64,000 bases of DNA from positions 1 through 64,000 of the forward strand of contig NZ_JAHUWJ010000026.1 in the NCBI RefSeq assembly GCF_019219075.1. The letters run 5' to 3'. A program made the position numbers and the translations under genes. The notes under the pieces were generated by a model, which was not told the origin of the DNA, made no database searches, and saw only the letters and a list, made by a program, of their open reading frames with translations. The DNA is from Chitinophaga sp. sic0106. GTDB taxonomy: Bacteria; Bacteroidota; Bacteroidia; Chitinophagales; Chitinophagaceae. This document shows positions 42,177 to 51,645 of the stretch, piece after piece (the first letter of the stretch is position 1; every line of letters starts with the position of its first letter).

Positions 42177-45100
42177 ATGAAAAAAGGGCTACTACTTTGG
42201 CTGCTCCTGTTTGGCTGCATAGTAAACGCAGTCGCACAGCGAACGATCAGCGGAAAAGTTAGTGATGCAAAAGATGGCTCTGCTATTCCCGGAGTTACTG
42301 TTGTGATTAAGGGTACAACAAAAGGAGTATTCACCTCTGGTGATGGTACTTACAAACTTAATGGAGTAGAAAATGGAGCCACACTGGTATTTTCTTTCGT
42401 AGGTTATCTTACCAAAGAAGTACCGGCTGGGTCAGGCAACAGCATTGATGTAGCGCTGGAAGCCGACAAAAAACAACTCGGAGAAGTTGTTGTAACCGCT
42501 GTAGGTCTGAAAAAGAACGAGGCAGCACTGGGATATTCCATATCCACAGTAAAGCCTGATCAGATCCTTCAGAAATCCGAGCCTGATATGTTAAAAGGCC
42601 TGCAAGGTAAAGTTGCAGGTGTGGACATCAGGTCATCCCAGGGTACGCCAGGTGCGGCTACCCGTATCCAGATCCGTGGTAACACCTCGTTTTTTGGAAA
42701 CAACCAGCCACTCATCGTTGTAGACGGTATCCCGTACAACAATGACCAGGTAACCACTTCTTCCCAAACCTCGGGTGGTGGTGCCTACGGTAGTGGTCTC
42801 TCTGCACTCGATCCAAATGACATTGCTTCCATGACCGTACTGAAAGGTGCCGCTGCTGCTGCACTTTATGGTTCCAGGGCGTCAAATGGTGCGGTAGTAA
42901 TTACTACCAAATCCGGTTCTTCTACGCTCTCTAAACGGAAAACAGAAGTAACCTATTCTTCTTCTATCGCATTTGAAACCGTAGCCAGCTACCCTGATTA
43001 CCAAAACAAATATGGTGCAGGTAGTAACTTTAACTACTCTGGTGTTTCGAATGGTTCCTGGGGTGCGCCCTTTGGTTCTATTGATTCGGTAGCATTATGG
43101 GCACCCTACGTTCGGGCATATCCTGAGCTTTATCCTCCTGGTACCAAAATTCCTTACAGGGCAGTACCTAATAACGTAAAAGATCTCTTCCGCACCGGTT
43201 TTATCTCTGAAAACTCTATCAGTGTAAACGGAGGAAATGAAAAATCTTCTGTAAGTGCAACGGCATCTTACCTGAGCCAGGATGGTTATGTACCTCACTC
43301 TGATTTTAACAGAGCAAGTCTCTCGGTGGGTGGTATTACCCGACTTACTAATGGCCTGAATGTGAGTGGTAACTTCAGCTACAGCACTACCAACCAGTTG
43401 GGTTCCCAGTTTGGTGAAAACCAGATTGATGGTGCTGCTTCTTCCTTTGCACGTAACCTCTTCCTGGCCAGAAACTGGGATATTGCCGGTTATCCATACG
43501 AAGATAAAAATGGTTATCCTGTGCAACCACTGGATGCTCAATTCGATAACCCTCTCTGGTCTTTCATTCACAATACAGTGAATACCAAAACTGACAGATA
43601 TGTTGCTGGTCTGAAACTGAACTACGACATCCTGCCATGGTTCAACGCCAGCTACCAAATAGGTACGAATGTGAATAATCTCACCCGTAAAGAGATCATC
43701 GATCTTGGTTCCCGCGGAGCAGAAGGTCTGGGGCAGATCACCGAACAAAACTACCGTTTTGCAGAAATTGAGTCCAACCTCATCGGTACATTCACTCCGA
43801 AACTGAAAAATGAAGATTTCGGCTTTAAAGCGATCGTGGGTCATAACGTAAACCAGCGTACAACAAACTCTGTTATCAACATTGGTAAAGGTATTGTTGC
43901 ACCTGGTATTTATAACCTGACCAATACAAAAAGTGTACTTCCTAATGAGGATATTCTTATTAAGAGAAGACTGTGGGGTATTTTCGCAGAGGTGGACCTC
44001 GATTATAAAAAATGGTTATTCCTGACTTTAACAGGTCGTAACGACTGGTCTTCTACATTGCCGAAAGAAAACCGTAGTTACTTTTATCCAAGTGCGGCCG
44101 TATCCTGGTTATTTACAGATGCACTCAAGATTCAGAGTAGCTGGTTTGACTTTGGTAAACTGCGTGCCAGCTGGGCCAAAGTGGGCCGCGATGCGGATCC
44201 ATACAGCCTGCAAAATATCATGACGGTTAACGTACCATTCCTTGGTCAGTCTGGTGTTATCCAAAATCCTGGTGCCGGTAATCCAAATCTGAAACCAGAG
44301 TTTACACAGGATATCGAAGTAGGTGCTACTTTGGAATTCCTCAGCAGAAGAATCGCATTGGATTTTGCCTGGTATTCCAGAAAATCTACCAACCTGATTG
44401 CACCTATAACACTAGCTCCAACTTCTGGTTACACCACCTTCGTGGATAACTACGGCGAGATTACCAACAAAGGTTTTGAAATTGACCTGAACCTGGTTCC
44501 GGTTAAAACTGAAAACTTTACCTGGAATCTGCACTGGGTATTCGCGAGAAACGTGAATATGGTTACCAAGCTGAGAGATGGTGTTGATCGTTTACGCCTT
44601 GCAGGTGTACTTGATGGTATCAGCCCTTATCTGGAAGCCGGTAAGCCTTATGGATATCTGAGAGGTACCTATGATGCGCGTGATGCACAGGGAAATCTGT
44701 TGATAGACCCTAGCTCAGGCTTGCTCATTCCAGCCGGCGATCAGAGAATGGTTGGTAATCCAAATCCTGATTTTAAAACTGGTTTGACAACCACCTTTAA
44801 CTACAAAGGTATCTTTCTGAATGCTTTATTTGATCTCACCAGAGGCGGTGACATTTACTCTGTAACAGTAAGTAGTTTACTGGGCCGTGGTGTAACCAAG
44901 GATACAGAAGGTCGTGAAAAAATGATCATCCTGCCTGGTTACTACGGTGATGTAAACAGTCCTGGTACACCGTTGTTGGATGACAAAGGAGCTCCTATTC
45001 CAAATAGCACACCGATATCTTTGTTTGACTCTTATTTCGGAGAAAGTTTTGCGATCAACTCTGCTACTGAATGGAATGTTTACGATGCTACTGTGTATAC

Positions 45101-45341
45101 ACTTCGTGAAGTAACATTGGGATACGATTTCCCTAAATCAATGTTCAATAAATCATTTATTGGTGGTTTAACGGTTACGTTGACTGGTCGTAACCTGTGG
45201 TATGTTGCTCCCGGTATGCCGAAATATACCAACTTCAACCCTGAAGTAGGTAGCTTCGGTTCGACTAACACCCAGGGTATTGAACTCTCTGGTGCACCAA
45301 CTACCCGCCGTTATGGGTTCAACGTGAGAGTGACTTTCTAG
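42177..45341 (+). CDS. SusC/RagA TonB-dependent outer-membrane receptor (unit 2)
   Basis: A 1,054-residue receptor with a signal peptide (about 1-21, ending AVA-QR), a carboxypeptidase-regulatory-like domain (22-100; RTISGKVSDAKDGSAIPGV), a plug (about 110-240, with NQPLIVVDGIPY) and the barrel to GFNVRVTF. The extended QTSGGGAYGSGLSALDPND segment in the plug differs from the other two. There is no STN domain. The SusD partner starts 5 bp later. Its SusD belongs to a different subfamily from units 1 and 3, so this unit probably has a different type of substrate. Confidence 0.95.
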   Translation: MKKGLLLWLLLFGCIVNAVAQRTISGKVSDAKDGSAIPGVTVVIKGTTKGVFTSGDGTYKLNGVENGATLVFSFVGYLTKEVPAGSGNSIDVALEADKKQLGEVVVTAVGLKKNEAALGYSISTVKPDQILQKSEPDMLKGLQGKVAGVDIRSSQGTPGAATRIQIRGNTSFFGNNQPLIVVDGIPYNNDQVTTSSQTSGGGAYGSGLSALDPNDIASMTVLKGAAAAALYGSRASNGAVVITTKSGSSTLSKRKTEVTYSSSIAFETVASYPDYQNKYGAGSNFNYSGVSNGSWGAPFGSIDSVALWAPYVRAYPELYPPGTKIPYRAVPNNVKDLFRTGFISENSISVNGGNEKSSVSATASYLSQDGYVPHSDFNRASLSVGGITRLTNGLNVSGNFSYSTTNQLGSQFGENQIDGAASSFARNLFLARNWDIAGYPYEDKNGYPVQPLDAQFDNPLWSFIHNTVNTKTDRYVAGLKLNYDILPWFNASYQIGTNVNNLTRKEIIDLGSRGAEGLGQITEQNYRFAEIESNLIGTFTPKLKNEDFGFKAIVGHNVNQRTTNSVINIGKGIVAPGIYNLTNTKSVLPNEDILIKRRLWGIFAEVDLDYKKWLFLTLTGRNDWSSTLPKENRSYFYPSAAVSWLFTDALKIQSSWFDFGKLRASWAKVGRDADPYSLQNIMTVNVPFLGQSGVIQNPGAGNPNLKPEFTQDIEVGATLEFLSRRIALDFAWYSRKSTNLIAPITLAPTSGYTTFVDNYGEITNKGFEIDLNLVPVKTENFTWNLHWVFARNVNMVTKLRDGVDRLRLAGVLDGISPYLEAGKPYGYLRGTYDARDAQGNLLIDPSSGLLIPAGDQRMVGNPNPDFKTGLTTTFNYKGIFLNALFDLTRGGDIYSVTVSSLLGRGVTKDTEGREKMIILPGYYGDVNSPGTPLLDDKGAPIPNSTPISLFDSYFGESFAINSATEWNVYDATVYTLREVTLGYDFPKSMFNKSFIGGLTVTLTGRNLWYVAPGMPKYTNFNPEVGSFGSTNTQGIELSGAPTTRRYGFNVRVTF

Positions 45342-45346
45342 TATTC

Positions 45347-47131
45347 ATGAAAAAAAGACTATCGATGAAAAGAATTTGCATAATACTGTTAGGAGGCCTT
45401 TTAACGACTGTTGGTTGTACGAAAGGGTTCCTTGACATAAACACAGATCCGAATAACCCGTCGCAGGCGACCTCAAGTCAGTTGCTTACAGCAAGTGAGC
45501 AAGGCCTTGCCTATGCATTAGGGTTCAGTAACAGCGGCCGAGGTGCAATTGGTTTCACCGAAGTGCTGGCTGTATATATGCACCAGGTAACGGTGCGCGA
45601 ATCTCAGGATCAATATGGGGCACAAGGTGACCAGTTTGATATCAACAATGCCTGGACACAATTCTATAGCGCGCAGAACAGCGGCTTTGGTTTTGTTGGT
45701 TTCCTGGAGAATACAAACGTGTTAATCCGTCAGGCCGACGAAGAACAAAACCACAGGTTTGCCGGTATCGGTCGTATCCTGAAAGCATATGGTATGAGTC
45801 AGATGGTGGACTTGTTTGGAGATGTTCCTTTCACTGAAGCTAACCAGTTTTATCTTACAAAAAACGGTTATCCTAAATTCGATGATGACGCAGCAATTTA
45901 TCCTGAGTTATTAAAGATGCTGGATACTGCAATCGGAAATCTGTCACAGTCAGGTGGCAACTCCCTGGTGCCCGGTTCTGATGATCTGTTCTATGGTGGT
46001 AATGTTGATAGCTGGACCCGCCTTGCAAAAAGTATTAAGCTGAAGATGTTAGTACAACAACGCTTGATAAAAAATGTAAGTGCGGAGGTTTCTGCGTTGT
46101 TCAGTGATAAACTGATCAGCAAACTGGAACAGAGCTTCATGATGCCATATGGCCCAAGTAATTCACCAGATGACAGAAATCCTGGTTTTAATGATTATTT
46201 CGCAACACAACGTTCCCATTATGTGAGCCCGTGGTTCTATTCGATCCTGAAAGGATATAATCCACGGATATTTACCAATATTGAGGATCCACGTATTCCA
46301 TATTACTTTTATAATCAGATGACCACCACAAGTGTTACACCGGCTGATTCTGGTAAAACAGACTATCGTGATAGTGCTTTTGTATCTATCCTTTTTGGCT
46401 CTGTTGGACCTAACAGAGACAGGTCAAATGATAATGGTATTTCTGTATTTGGAATATATCCTGTAGGAGGTCGTTACGATGATAACTACAAGAACTATAA
46501 CCAAAACAATCAATTGAACATTGAAGGTGTGTCTTCATCGGATGCTACCGGAGCTGCTCCTTTGAGGCTGCTGACTTATGCTGATGTACTTTACCTGAAA
46601 GCGGAGTGTATCAACGCTGGTTTGATTGCAGGCGATGCACGTGCTACCCTGGAAGCTGCTATTCAGGAATCTTTCCTGCAGGTTGACTATGTAGCTACTA
46701 AAGCAAATAAAAACCAGACTATTCCTAAGCTTTCTGGTTCTGCTGCCGAAACCGATTACATTAATAAAGTGTTAGCCTTCTACGATGGCAGGCCAACAAA
46801 TAATGATAAGCTGGAAGTAATTATGACCCAGAAATGGATTCAAAGTTATGGCTTCAGTTGCGATCAGTATTCTGATTATCGTCGTACCGGTTTCCCAATT
46901 TTATTTAATCCAAATGATCCAACTCAGGCTCCTGGAGGGTTTTATCAGCCACCGATTTTCGGTGATCCAACTTCGACTGAACCAAACCATGTTCAGCCAA
47001 GGGTAAGGGTGGTATTGGGCAGAAATTATCCACTCTCCCTACCATATCCGGCAGATGAATTAAACGTAAACAGAAATGCTCCACCTCAGAAGCAGCCAGA
47101 TGTTTCTAATGTATTCTGGGATCCTAAGTAG
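45347..47131 (+). CDS. SusD-like_2 family surface lipoprotein (unit 2)
   Basis: A 594-residue lipoprotein with a lipid-type signal ending LLTTVGC (two possible starts: 45347 or ATG 45365). It follows the SusD-like_2 (PF12771-type) pattern: FLDINTDPNNPSQAT after the Cys, MVDLFGDVPFTEA near 150-162, and a C-terminal helix region containing RLLTYADVLYLKAECINAG. This subfamily partners SusC proteins outside classical starch or glycan loci. It starts 5 bp after SusC2, and a small lipoprotein gene follows after 29 bp. Confidence 0.93.
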   Translation: MKKRLSMKRICIILLGGLLTTVGCTKGFLDINTDPNNPSQATSSQLLTASEQGLAYALGFSNSGRGAIGFTEVLAVYMHQVTVRESQDQYGAQGDQFDINNAWTQFYSAQNSGFGFVGFLENTNVLIRQADEEQNHRFAGIGRILKAYGMSQMVDLFGDVPFTEANQFYLTKNGYPKFDDDAAIYPELLKMLDTAIGNLSQSGGNSLVPGSDDLFYGGNVDSWTRLAKSIKLKMLVQQRLIKNVSAEVSALFSDKLISKLEQSFMMPYGPSNSPDDRNPGFNDYFATQRSHYVSPWFYSILKGYNPRIFTNIEDPRIPYYFYNQMTTTSVTPADSGKTDYRDSAFVSILFGSVGPNRDRSNDNGISVFGIYPVGGRYDDNYKNYNQNNQLNIEGVSSSDATGAAPLRLLTYADVLYLKAECINAGLIAGDARATLEAAIQESFLQVDYVATKANKNQTIPKLSGSAAETDYINKVLAFYDGRPTNNDKLEVIMTQKWIQSYGFSCDQYSDYRRTGFPILFNPNDPTQAPGGFYQPPIFGDPTSTEPNHVQPRVRVVLGRNYPLSLPYPADELNVNRNAPPQKQPDVSNVFWDPK

Positions 47132-47160
47132 CATTATTTAAGCATTAAAAAATTGTAAGT

Positions 47161-47700
47161 ATGAAGAATTCAGTAACATTGATATTAATGCTTCTTGCGG
47201 TTTGCGTATTCAGTTCCTGCCGTAAGAACGATAATCCGAAATTGCCTGATAATATTCGTGAAGGGGTACTGCCTTTGTTTACTCAAACAGCAGGTAGTGG
47301 CAATCTGAATAACATCCGCAACTTTACAGCTACTTTCGACCTGGATTATTATTTCCCGAATGCGTTGAAAGCTACAAAAATTGATATCTACGCAGCATAT
47401 GACGGGGATTATCAGCATACGCATCTTATTCAGGCAAATGTCACCCTTCCTGCTAAGAACATCACTGTAACAGGTGCTCAATTCATAGAGTGGTTCGGTA
47501 TTGATCCTGCAACACTGGCTAAAGATGAGTATATCGAAATTGGAGCTGATATGACCTTGCCCGATGGGACATTGGTAAAAGCATTTCCGTTTTATTTAGA
47601 TGGTAATGGCAATATGGTGCCAATTGCGCCATACAGCAGCAATTCCTATGGTATGGCAGGTTCAAATCCTTCTTTGTTCTGGCAAAAAACAATAGATTAA
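47161..47700 (+). CDS. Small lipoprotein of SusC/SusD unit 2
   Basis: A 179-residue protein with a lipoprotein signal (about 1-19, lipobox VFSSC). The mature part is predicted beta-rich and I do not recognise a named family. Its place as third gene after a SusC/SusD-like_2 pair suggests a surface ligand-binding accessory, by analogy with SusE/SusF, but that is inference from position only. A strong terminator follows. Confidence 0.75.
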   Translation: MKNSVTLILMLLAVCVFSSCRKNDNPKLPDNIREGVLPLFTQTAGSGNLNNIRNFTATFDLDYYFPNALKATKIDIYAAYDGDYQHTHLIQANVTLPAKNITVTGAQFIEWFGIDPATLAKDEYIEIGADMTLPDGTLVKAFPFYLDGNGNMVPIAPYSSNSYGMAGSNPSLFWQKTID

Positions 47701-47732
47701 TTCTGTTTAAGAATTATAACAACACTTATCAG

Positions 47733-47767
47733 AATCCCGGCTGCTCAAGGTGGCCGGGATTTTTTGT
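47733..47767 (+). terminator. Intrinsic terminator after unit 2
   Basis: AATCCCGGC / GCCGGGATT, a 9-bp stem (47733-47741 with 47753-47761), followed by TTTTTG. Confidence 0.87.
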
Positions 47768-47938
47768 CAATTTACCACTCCTACATTTTTGCATGCCATC
47801 GCTACTAATGCACAATTAGTACAACTTTCAACCGGTTGAAATGATAGGTTTAATAATAATCTATTGATAAGCAATGTATTGAATAACTTAACATTCCTTT
47901 AAGTTAAATAATGTTAAAATTTTCCCACTAAAATGTTA

Positions 47939-47968
47939 TTGAATCCAAAACCATTTACATTATATTTG
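47939..47968 (+). promoter_or_regulatory. Promoter for SusC/SusD unit 3
   Basis: TTG (47939-47941), a 19-bp spacer and a perfect -7 TATATTTG (47961-47968): the best Bacteroidota-type promoter in the window. Start near 47975 implies a leader of about 500 nt. Confidence 0.65.
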
Positions 47969-48051
47969 TTTGATCAATGCGAGATGATACTCCTTTGATG
48001 ACAAAGTCTAATATTGCTTATAGAAGAATAGTTTAGTAGTCTAACATGCTT

Positions 48052-48093
48052 ATGAGGAATCGAATCGCCAACGATTTTTCCATTACTTTATAG
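48052..48093 (+). CDS. Putative leader mini-ORF of SusC unit 3
   Basis: Encodes MRNRIANDFSITL from an ATG in the context ATGCTT-ATG-AGGAA, the same bases that open the SusC1 gene. It is about 75 nt after the predicted transcription start and about 30 nt before a leader hairpin. It resembles the unit 1 mini-ORF (MRKRI...). Translation not shown. Confidence 0.3.
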   Translation: MRNRIANDFSITL

Positions 48094-48123
48094 CAACCAT
48101 AGTCCTTAAAACCTGACGTAGGT

Positions 48124-48161
48124 CTTGTTATAGTCTTTTGCATGCTCAAAAGCTAAACAAG
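48124..48161 (+). repeat. Leader hairpin upstream of SusC3
   Basis: CTTGTTATAG with CTAAACAAG and the inner CTTTTG/CAAAAG form an imperfect stem of about 15 bp around CATGCT. No T tract follows. Confidence 0.6.
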
Positions 48162-48478
48162 CTCCCGGAGGAACAGGTATAGTTATGTGCTTATGTCAGC
48201 AAAATAACCCACTATTGGTAACAAGGTATAGCTTATTAGATAGTAGATTCAACCGAATTTGAACGCAGTAGTATTTAATCACAGTTAAGGAAACATGATG
48301 GTAAATGTTATGCTTGTTTAGTATTTCAGTGTAATCCGCTGTAGCAGGGTTGCAGTTACATTATATTGTATTTGGGGACTGTAATAAAAAAGGCATTCAA
48401 ATGTCTAAGGGCGATGTCATGCCTATACCACCACCAACTACTGACGTTTTACTTTTTATTGTCTAATCAAAATTGCTT

Positions 48479-51400
48479 ATGAAGAAAGGATTATTCCTCG
48501 GGCTGCTCGCGGTCCTCAGTGTCTTCCAGGCGCTGGCGCAATCCAGAACGATCACAGGTAAGGTAACCGACGCGAAAGATGGTTCACCGCTTCCTGGCGT
48601 TACTGTAAAAATCCCTGGTACCAATATCGGTACATTAACAACTCCTACCGGTGAATATACGCTTGCTGTAGATGCTAAGGTAGCAACACTGGAGTTTTCC
48701 TTTGTTGGCTATATGCTGCAAAAAGTGAATGTTGCCAACAAGGTTAACGTAAACGTATTGTTGGAAGGTGATCAGAAAGCATTGAGTGAAGTAGTTGTTG
48801 TAGGCTACGGTACTCAAGAGCGTAAAAACGTGACTGCTTCCATCGCTTCTATTAACGGTGCTGCGTTGAAAAATGCGGCTGCTCCTGCAATTGACCGCCA
48901 ACTGGCGGGTCAGGTAGCGGGTGTACAGGCTACTACTGCCAGTGGTACCTTGGGCCAGCCTGCACGTATCCGTATCCGCGGTACAAACTCCATGACTTCC
49001 AGTGCTGATCCGCTGTACGTAATTGATGGAGTACCTATTATCGCCGGTAACCAAAGTGGCGTTACGCCAAATAACCCACTGGGTGATATCAATCCAAACG
49101 ATATCGAAAGTATGGAAGTACTGAAAGATGGATCTGCAACAGCTATCTACGGTTCCCGTGCTGCAAACGGTGTAATCCTCATCACCACTAAAAAAGGTAA
49201 GCAAGGAAAAGGAAAAGTAAACTATGATGCATGGTTCGCTTCTGCCAATCCTTCTAAAAGATTCGACCTGCTGAATGCTGAAGAATTCATCACCATCGCA
49301 AACGAAAAATATACTAACGCAGGTGGCTCTCCGCAAGCAGTTGCAACGCCTAACCCAGCTGGCGGTTTTTATGATACCGACTGGCAGGATCAGGTGCTGA
49401 GAAATGGTTTTCAACAAAATCATTCACTGTCGTTAAGCGGCGCTTCTGAGCAAACTAACTATTATTTCTCCCTTGGCTATTCTGATATGAATGGTATGCT
49501 GGTTGGTAACGATCAGAAAAAATATCAGGCACGCATCCGTGTAGAACAAAAGGCGCTGAACATTGTAACAGTTGGTATCAATGCGAACATTTCCCATGTT
49601 ACCAACAATGGTTTCAACACAAGCACCAACGGTTTGTCTGGTAGCGTTTCCAATGCGCTCCGTTCCCTGCCTAACGTTCCGGTAATGAATCCGGATGGTT
49701 CTTACAATATCAACGTGGCAGCCAATACGCAAGGTCAGGGTTCCAACAAAATCCGTATCGGTGACAACTATCCAAACATCAGATATGTGTTGGATAACAA
49801 CGTGTACAGAAACCAAAATCTGAACGTTACCGGTAATACCTTTGTGAACGTTGAAATCCTGAAAGGACTGAACTTCAGAACTCAGTTAGGCGTGAACCTG
49901 CTGAGTGGTGAAGATTACCAATACTGGAATCCAATCCACGGTGACGGTAGAAGTACTAAAGGCTATGTATTCCAGCAATATATCCCTAGCTTCCGTTACA
50001 ACTGGGCAAACACATTGTCTTATAACAAGACCTTCGGCAAAAACAACATCAATGCTGTTGCCGGTTTCGAGCTGCAAAAAAGCAGAGAAAGATCTTTCTT
50101 CGCTGACGCACAAGGAATCAGTAACACTTACTTCGCCGGCGAAAACTTGATTTCAGGTAGTGTGACCCCGCTCACAGTAGGTGGTGGTATCACTGAAAGA
50201 GCTTTCAGGTCTTTCTTTGGTCGTGCATCTTATGCTTATGCTGATCGTTATATCTTAAGTGCAACACTCCGTAGAGATGCTATTTCTGCACTGCCTCCGG
50301 GTAAACAGAATGCTAACCTGCCAGGCGTTTCTGCTGGTTGGAGAATTTCTGAAGAAGACTTCTTCAAAAGCGGTAGCATATCCAGTGTGATTTCCAATGT
50401 AAAAATCCGTGGTGGCTGGGCAAAAGTAGGTAACGTAGAAATCGGACCTTATCCTTACTACGGCTCTTACAAGGCACTTAACTATGGTACTAGCTCTGCT
50501 TTCGGATACAACCAAGTATATAATCCTGATCTGACTTTCGAAACAAGTAAAAAAGTTAACATTGGTTTTGACCTCGGTCTCCTGAAAGATCGTATCACTG
50601 TTACAGCTGATTATTTCAAGAACAACATTGATAACATGATCCTGCAGGTACCAGTAGCACCATCTTTAGGTGTTCCTAACTCTGTACGACCAAACGTAAT
50701 TTCAATCAACGCAGGCAGCATGACTAACCGTGGTGTGGAATTAAGCGTTACTTCTGTAAACATCCAGAAAGGCGATTTCCAGTGGACTACTTCTGCCAAC
50801 GTAACATTTGTGAAAAATAAAGTTACCTCCCTGTACAAAGGATCTGACCTTGTTTATAACTACAATGTAACCCAGGTAGGCCGTTCTCTTGCAGAGTTCT
50901 ATGGATTTGTTTACAGAGGTGTAAACCCTGCCAACGGTAATCCACTGTATGAAAAAGCTGATGGTAGCCTTGTTCAGGGTAATGTAAAAGATCCTAACAA
51001 TGCATCCCGCCAGAACTACTATACTAAGTACGATCCGGCTAAACCAGAGGACAATTCAGTAGCTGCTACCCTGGTTAATTCTGACAAACGCTTCCTGGGC
51101 CAATCGACTCCTACCTACTATGGTGGTTTGAATAACACGGTTTCTTATAAAGGGTTTGATTTCAACATCTTCTTCTCTTTTGCAGGTGGTAACAAAATCA
51201 TGAACGTTACCCGCCAGGAAACATTGAACAACCAGAAATTCCAGAATAACAGTAAAGAAATTCTGAACAGATGGACCACTCCGGGCCAGGTTACTGATGT
51301 TCCTAAACTGTATCAGGGTTCTGATGCGTTCCTGTTGCAATCCAGCAATACCACTACCCGTTTCCTTGAGTCAGGTGATTTCATCCGCGCTCAGAATATC

Positions 51401-51631
51401 GGTTTAGGTTATATGTTGCCTGCTGACCTGCTGAAACACGCACGTATCGCCAGCGCACGTTTCTATTTCCAGGTACAGAATGCTTTCGTGATCACCAAGT
51501 ATACAGGTGCTGATCCAGAGCTGAACACTTACAGCGCTTCTGGTACTAATGCTAACCTGCAGCCAGGTATTGACTATAACACTGCTCCAGTACCACGTAC
51601 CTATACCTTCGGCGTTAACATTGGTCTGTAA
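48479..51631 (+). CDS. SusC/RagA TonB-dependent outer-membrane receptor (unit 3)
   Basis: A 1,050-residue receptor with a signal peptide (about 1-21, ending ALA-QS), a carboxypeptidase-regulatory-like domain (about 23-100; RTITGKVTDAKDGSPLPGV), a plug (about 105-225; SADPLYVIDGVPI) and the barrel to YTFGVNIGL. Plug entry VVVGYGTQERKNVT is the classic SusC form. The ATG at 48479 is preferred to the in-frame TTG at 48473 because it restores the shared GCTT-ATG-A context. There is no STN domain. The SusD partner follows after 14 bp. Confidence 0.95.
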   Translation: MKKGLFLGLLAVLSVFQALAQSRTITGKVTDAKDGSPLPGVTVKIPGTNIGTLTTPTGEYTLAVDAKVATLEFSFVGYMLQKVNVANKVNVNVLLEGDQKALSEVVVVGYGTQERKNVTASIASINGAALKNAAAPAIDRQLAGQVAGVQATTASGTLGQPARIRIRGTNSMTSSADPLYVIDGVPIIAGNQSGVTPNNPLGDINPNDIESMEVLKDGSATAIYGSRAANGVILITTKKGKQGKGKVNYDAWFASANPSKRFDLLNAEEFITIANEKYTNAGGSPQAVATPNPAGGFYDTDWQDQVLRNGFQQNHSLSLSGASEQTNYYFSLGYSDMNGMLVGNDQKKYQARIRVEQKALNIVTVGINANISHVTNNGFNTSTNGLSGSVSNALRSLPNVPVMNPDGSYNINVAANTQGQGSNKIRIGDNYPNIRYVLDNNVYRNQNLNVTGNTFVNVEILKGLNFRTQLGVNLLSGEDYQYWNPIHGDGRSTKGYVFQQYIPSFRYNWANTLSYNKTFGKNNINAVAGFELQKSRERSFFADAQGISNTYFAGENLISGSVTPLTVGGGITERAFRSFFGRASYAYADRYILSATLRRDAISALPPGKQNANLPGVSAGWRISEEDFFKSGSISSVISNVKIRGGWAKVGNVEIGPYPYYGSYKALNYGTSSAFGYNQVYNPDLTFETSKKVNIGFDLGLLKDRITVTADYFKNNIDNMILQVPVAPSLGVPNSVRPNVISINAGSMTNRGVELSVTSVNIQKGDFQWTTSANVTFVKNKVTSLYKGSDLVYNYNVTQVGRSLAEFYGFVYRGVNPANGNPLYEKADGSLVQGNVKDPNNASRQNYYTKYDPAKPEDNSVAATLVNSDKRFLGQSTPTYYGGLNNTVSYKGFDFNIFFSFAGGNKIMNVTRQETLNNQKFQNNSKEILNRWTTPGQVTDVPKLYQGSDAFLLQSSNTTTRFLESGDFIRAQNIGLGYMLPADLLKHARIASARFYFQVQNAFVITKYTGADPELNTYSASGTNANLQPGIDYNTAPVPRTYTFGVNIGL

Positions 51632-51645
51632 AAAAAAATTGAAAC

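Larger units (their letters stand above)
47701..48478. other. Intergenic region, 778 bp, with SusC3 leader
   Basis: The longest gene-free stretch in the window. It holds the unit 2 terminator (47733-47767), a well-formed promoter (47939-47968), a 13-codon mini-ORF in SusC-like context (48052-48093), an imperfect hairpin (48124-48161) and the ACTTTTTATT leader element at 48451-48460. About 300 bp between the hairpin and this element show nothing else recognisable. Confidence 0.6.
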
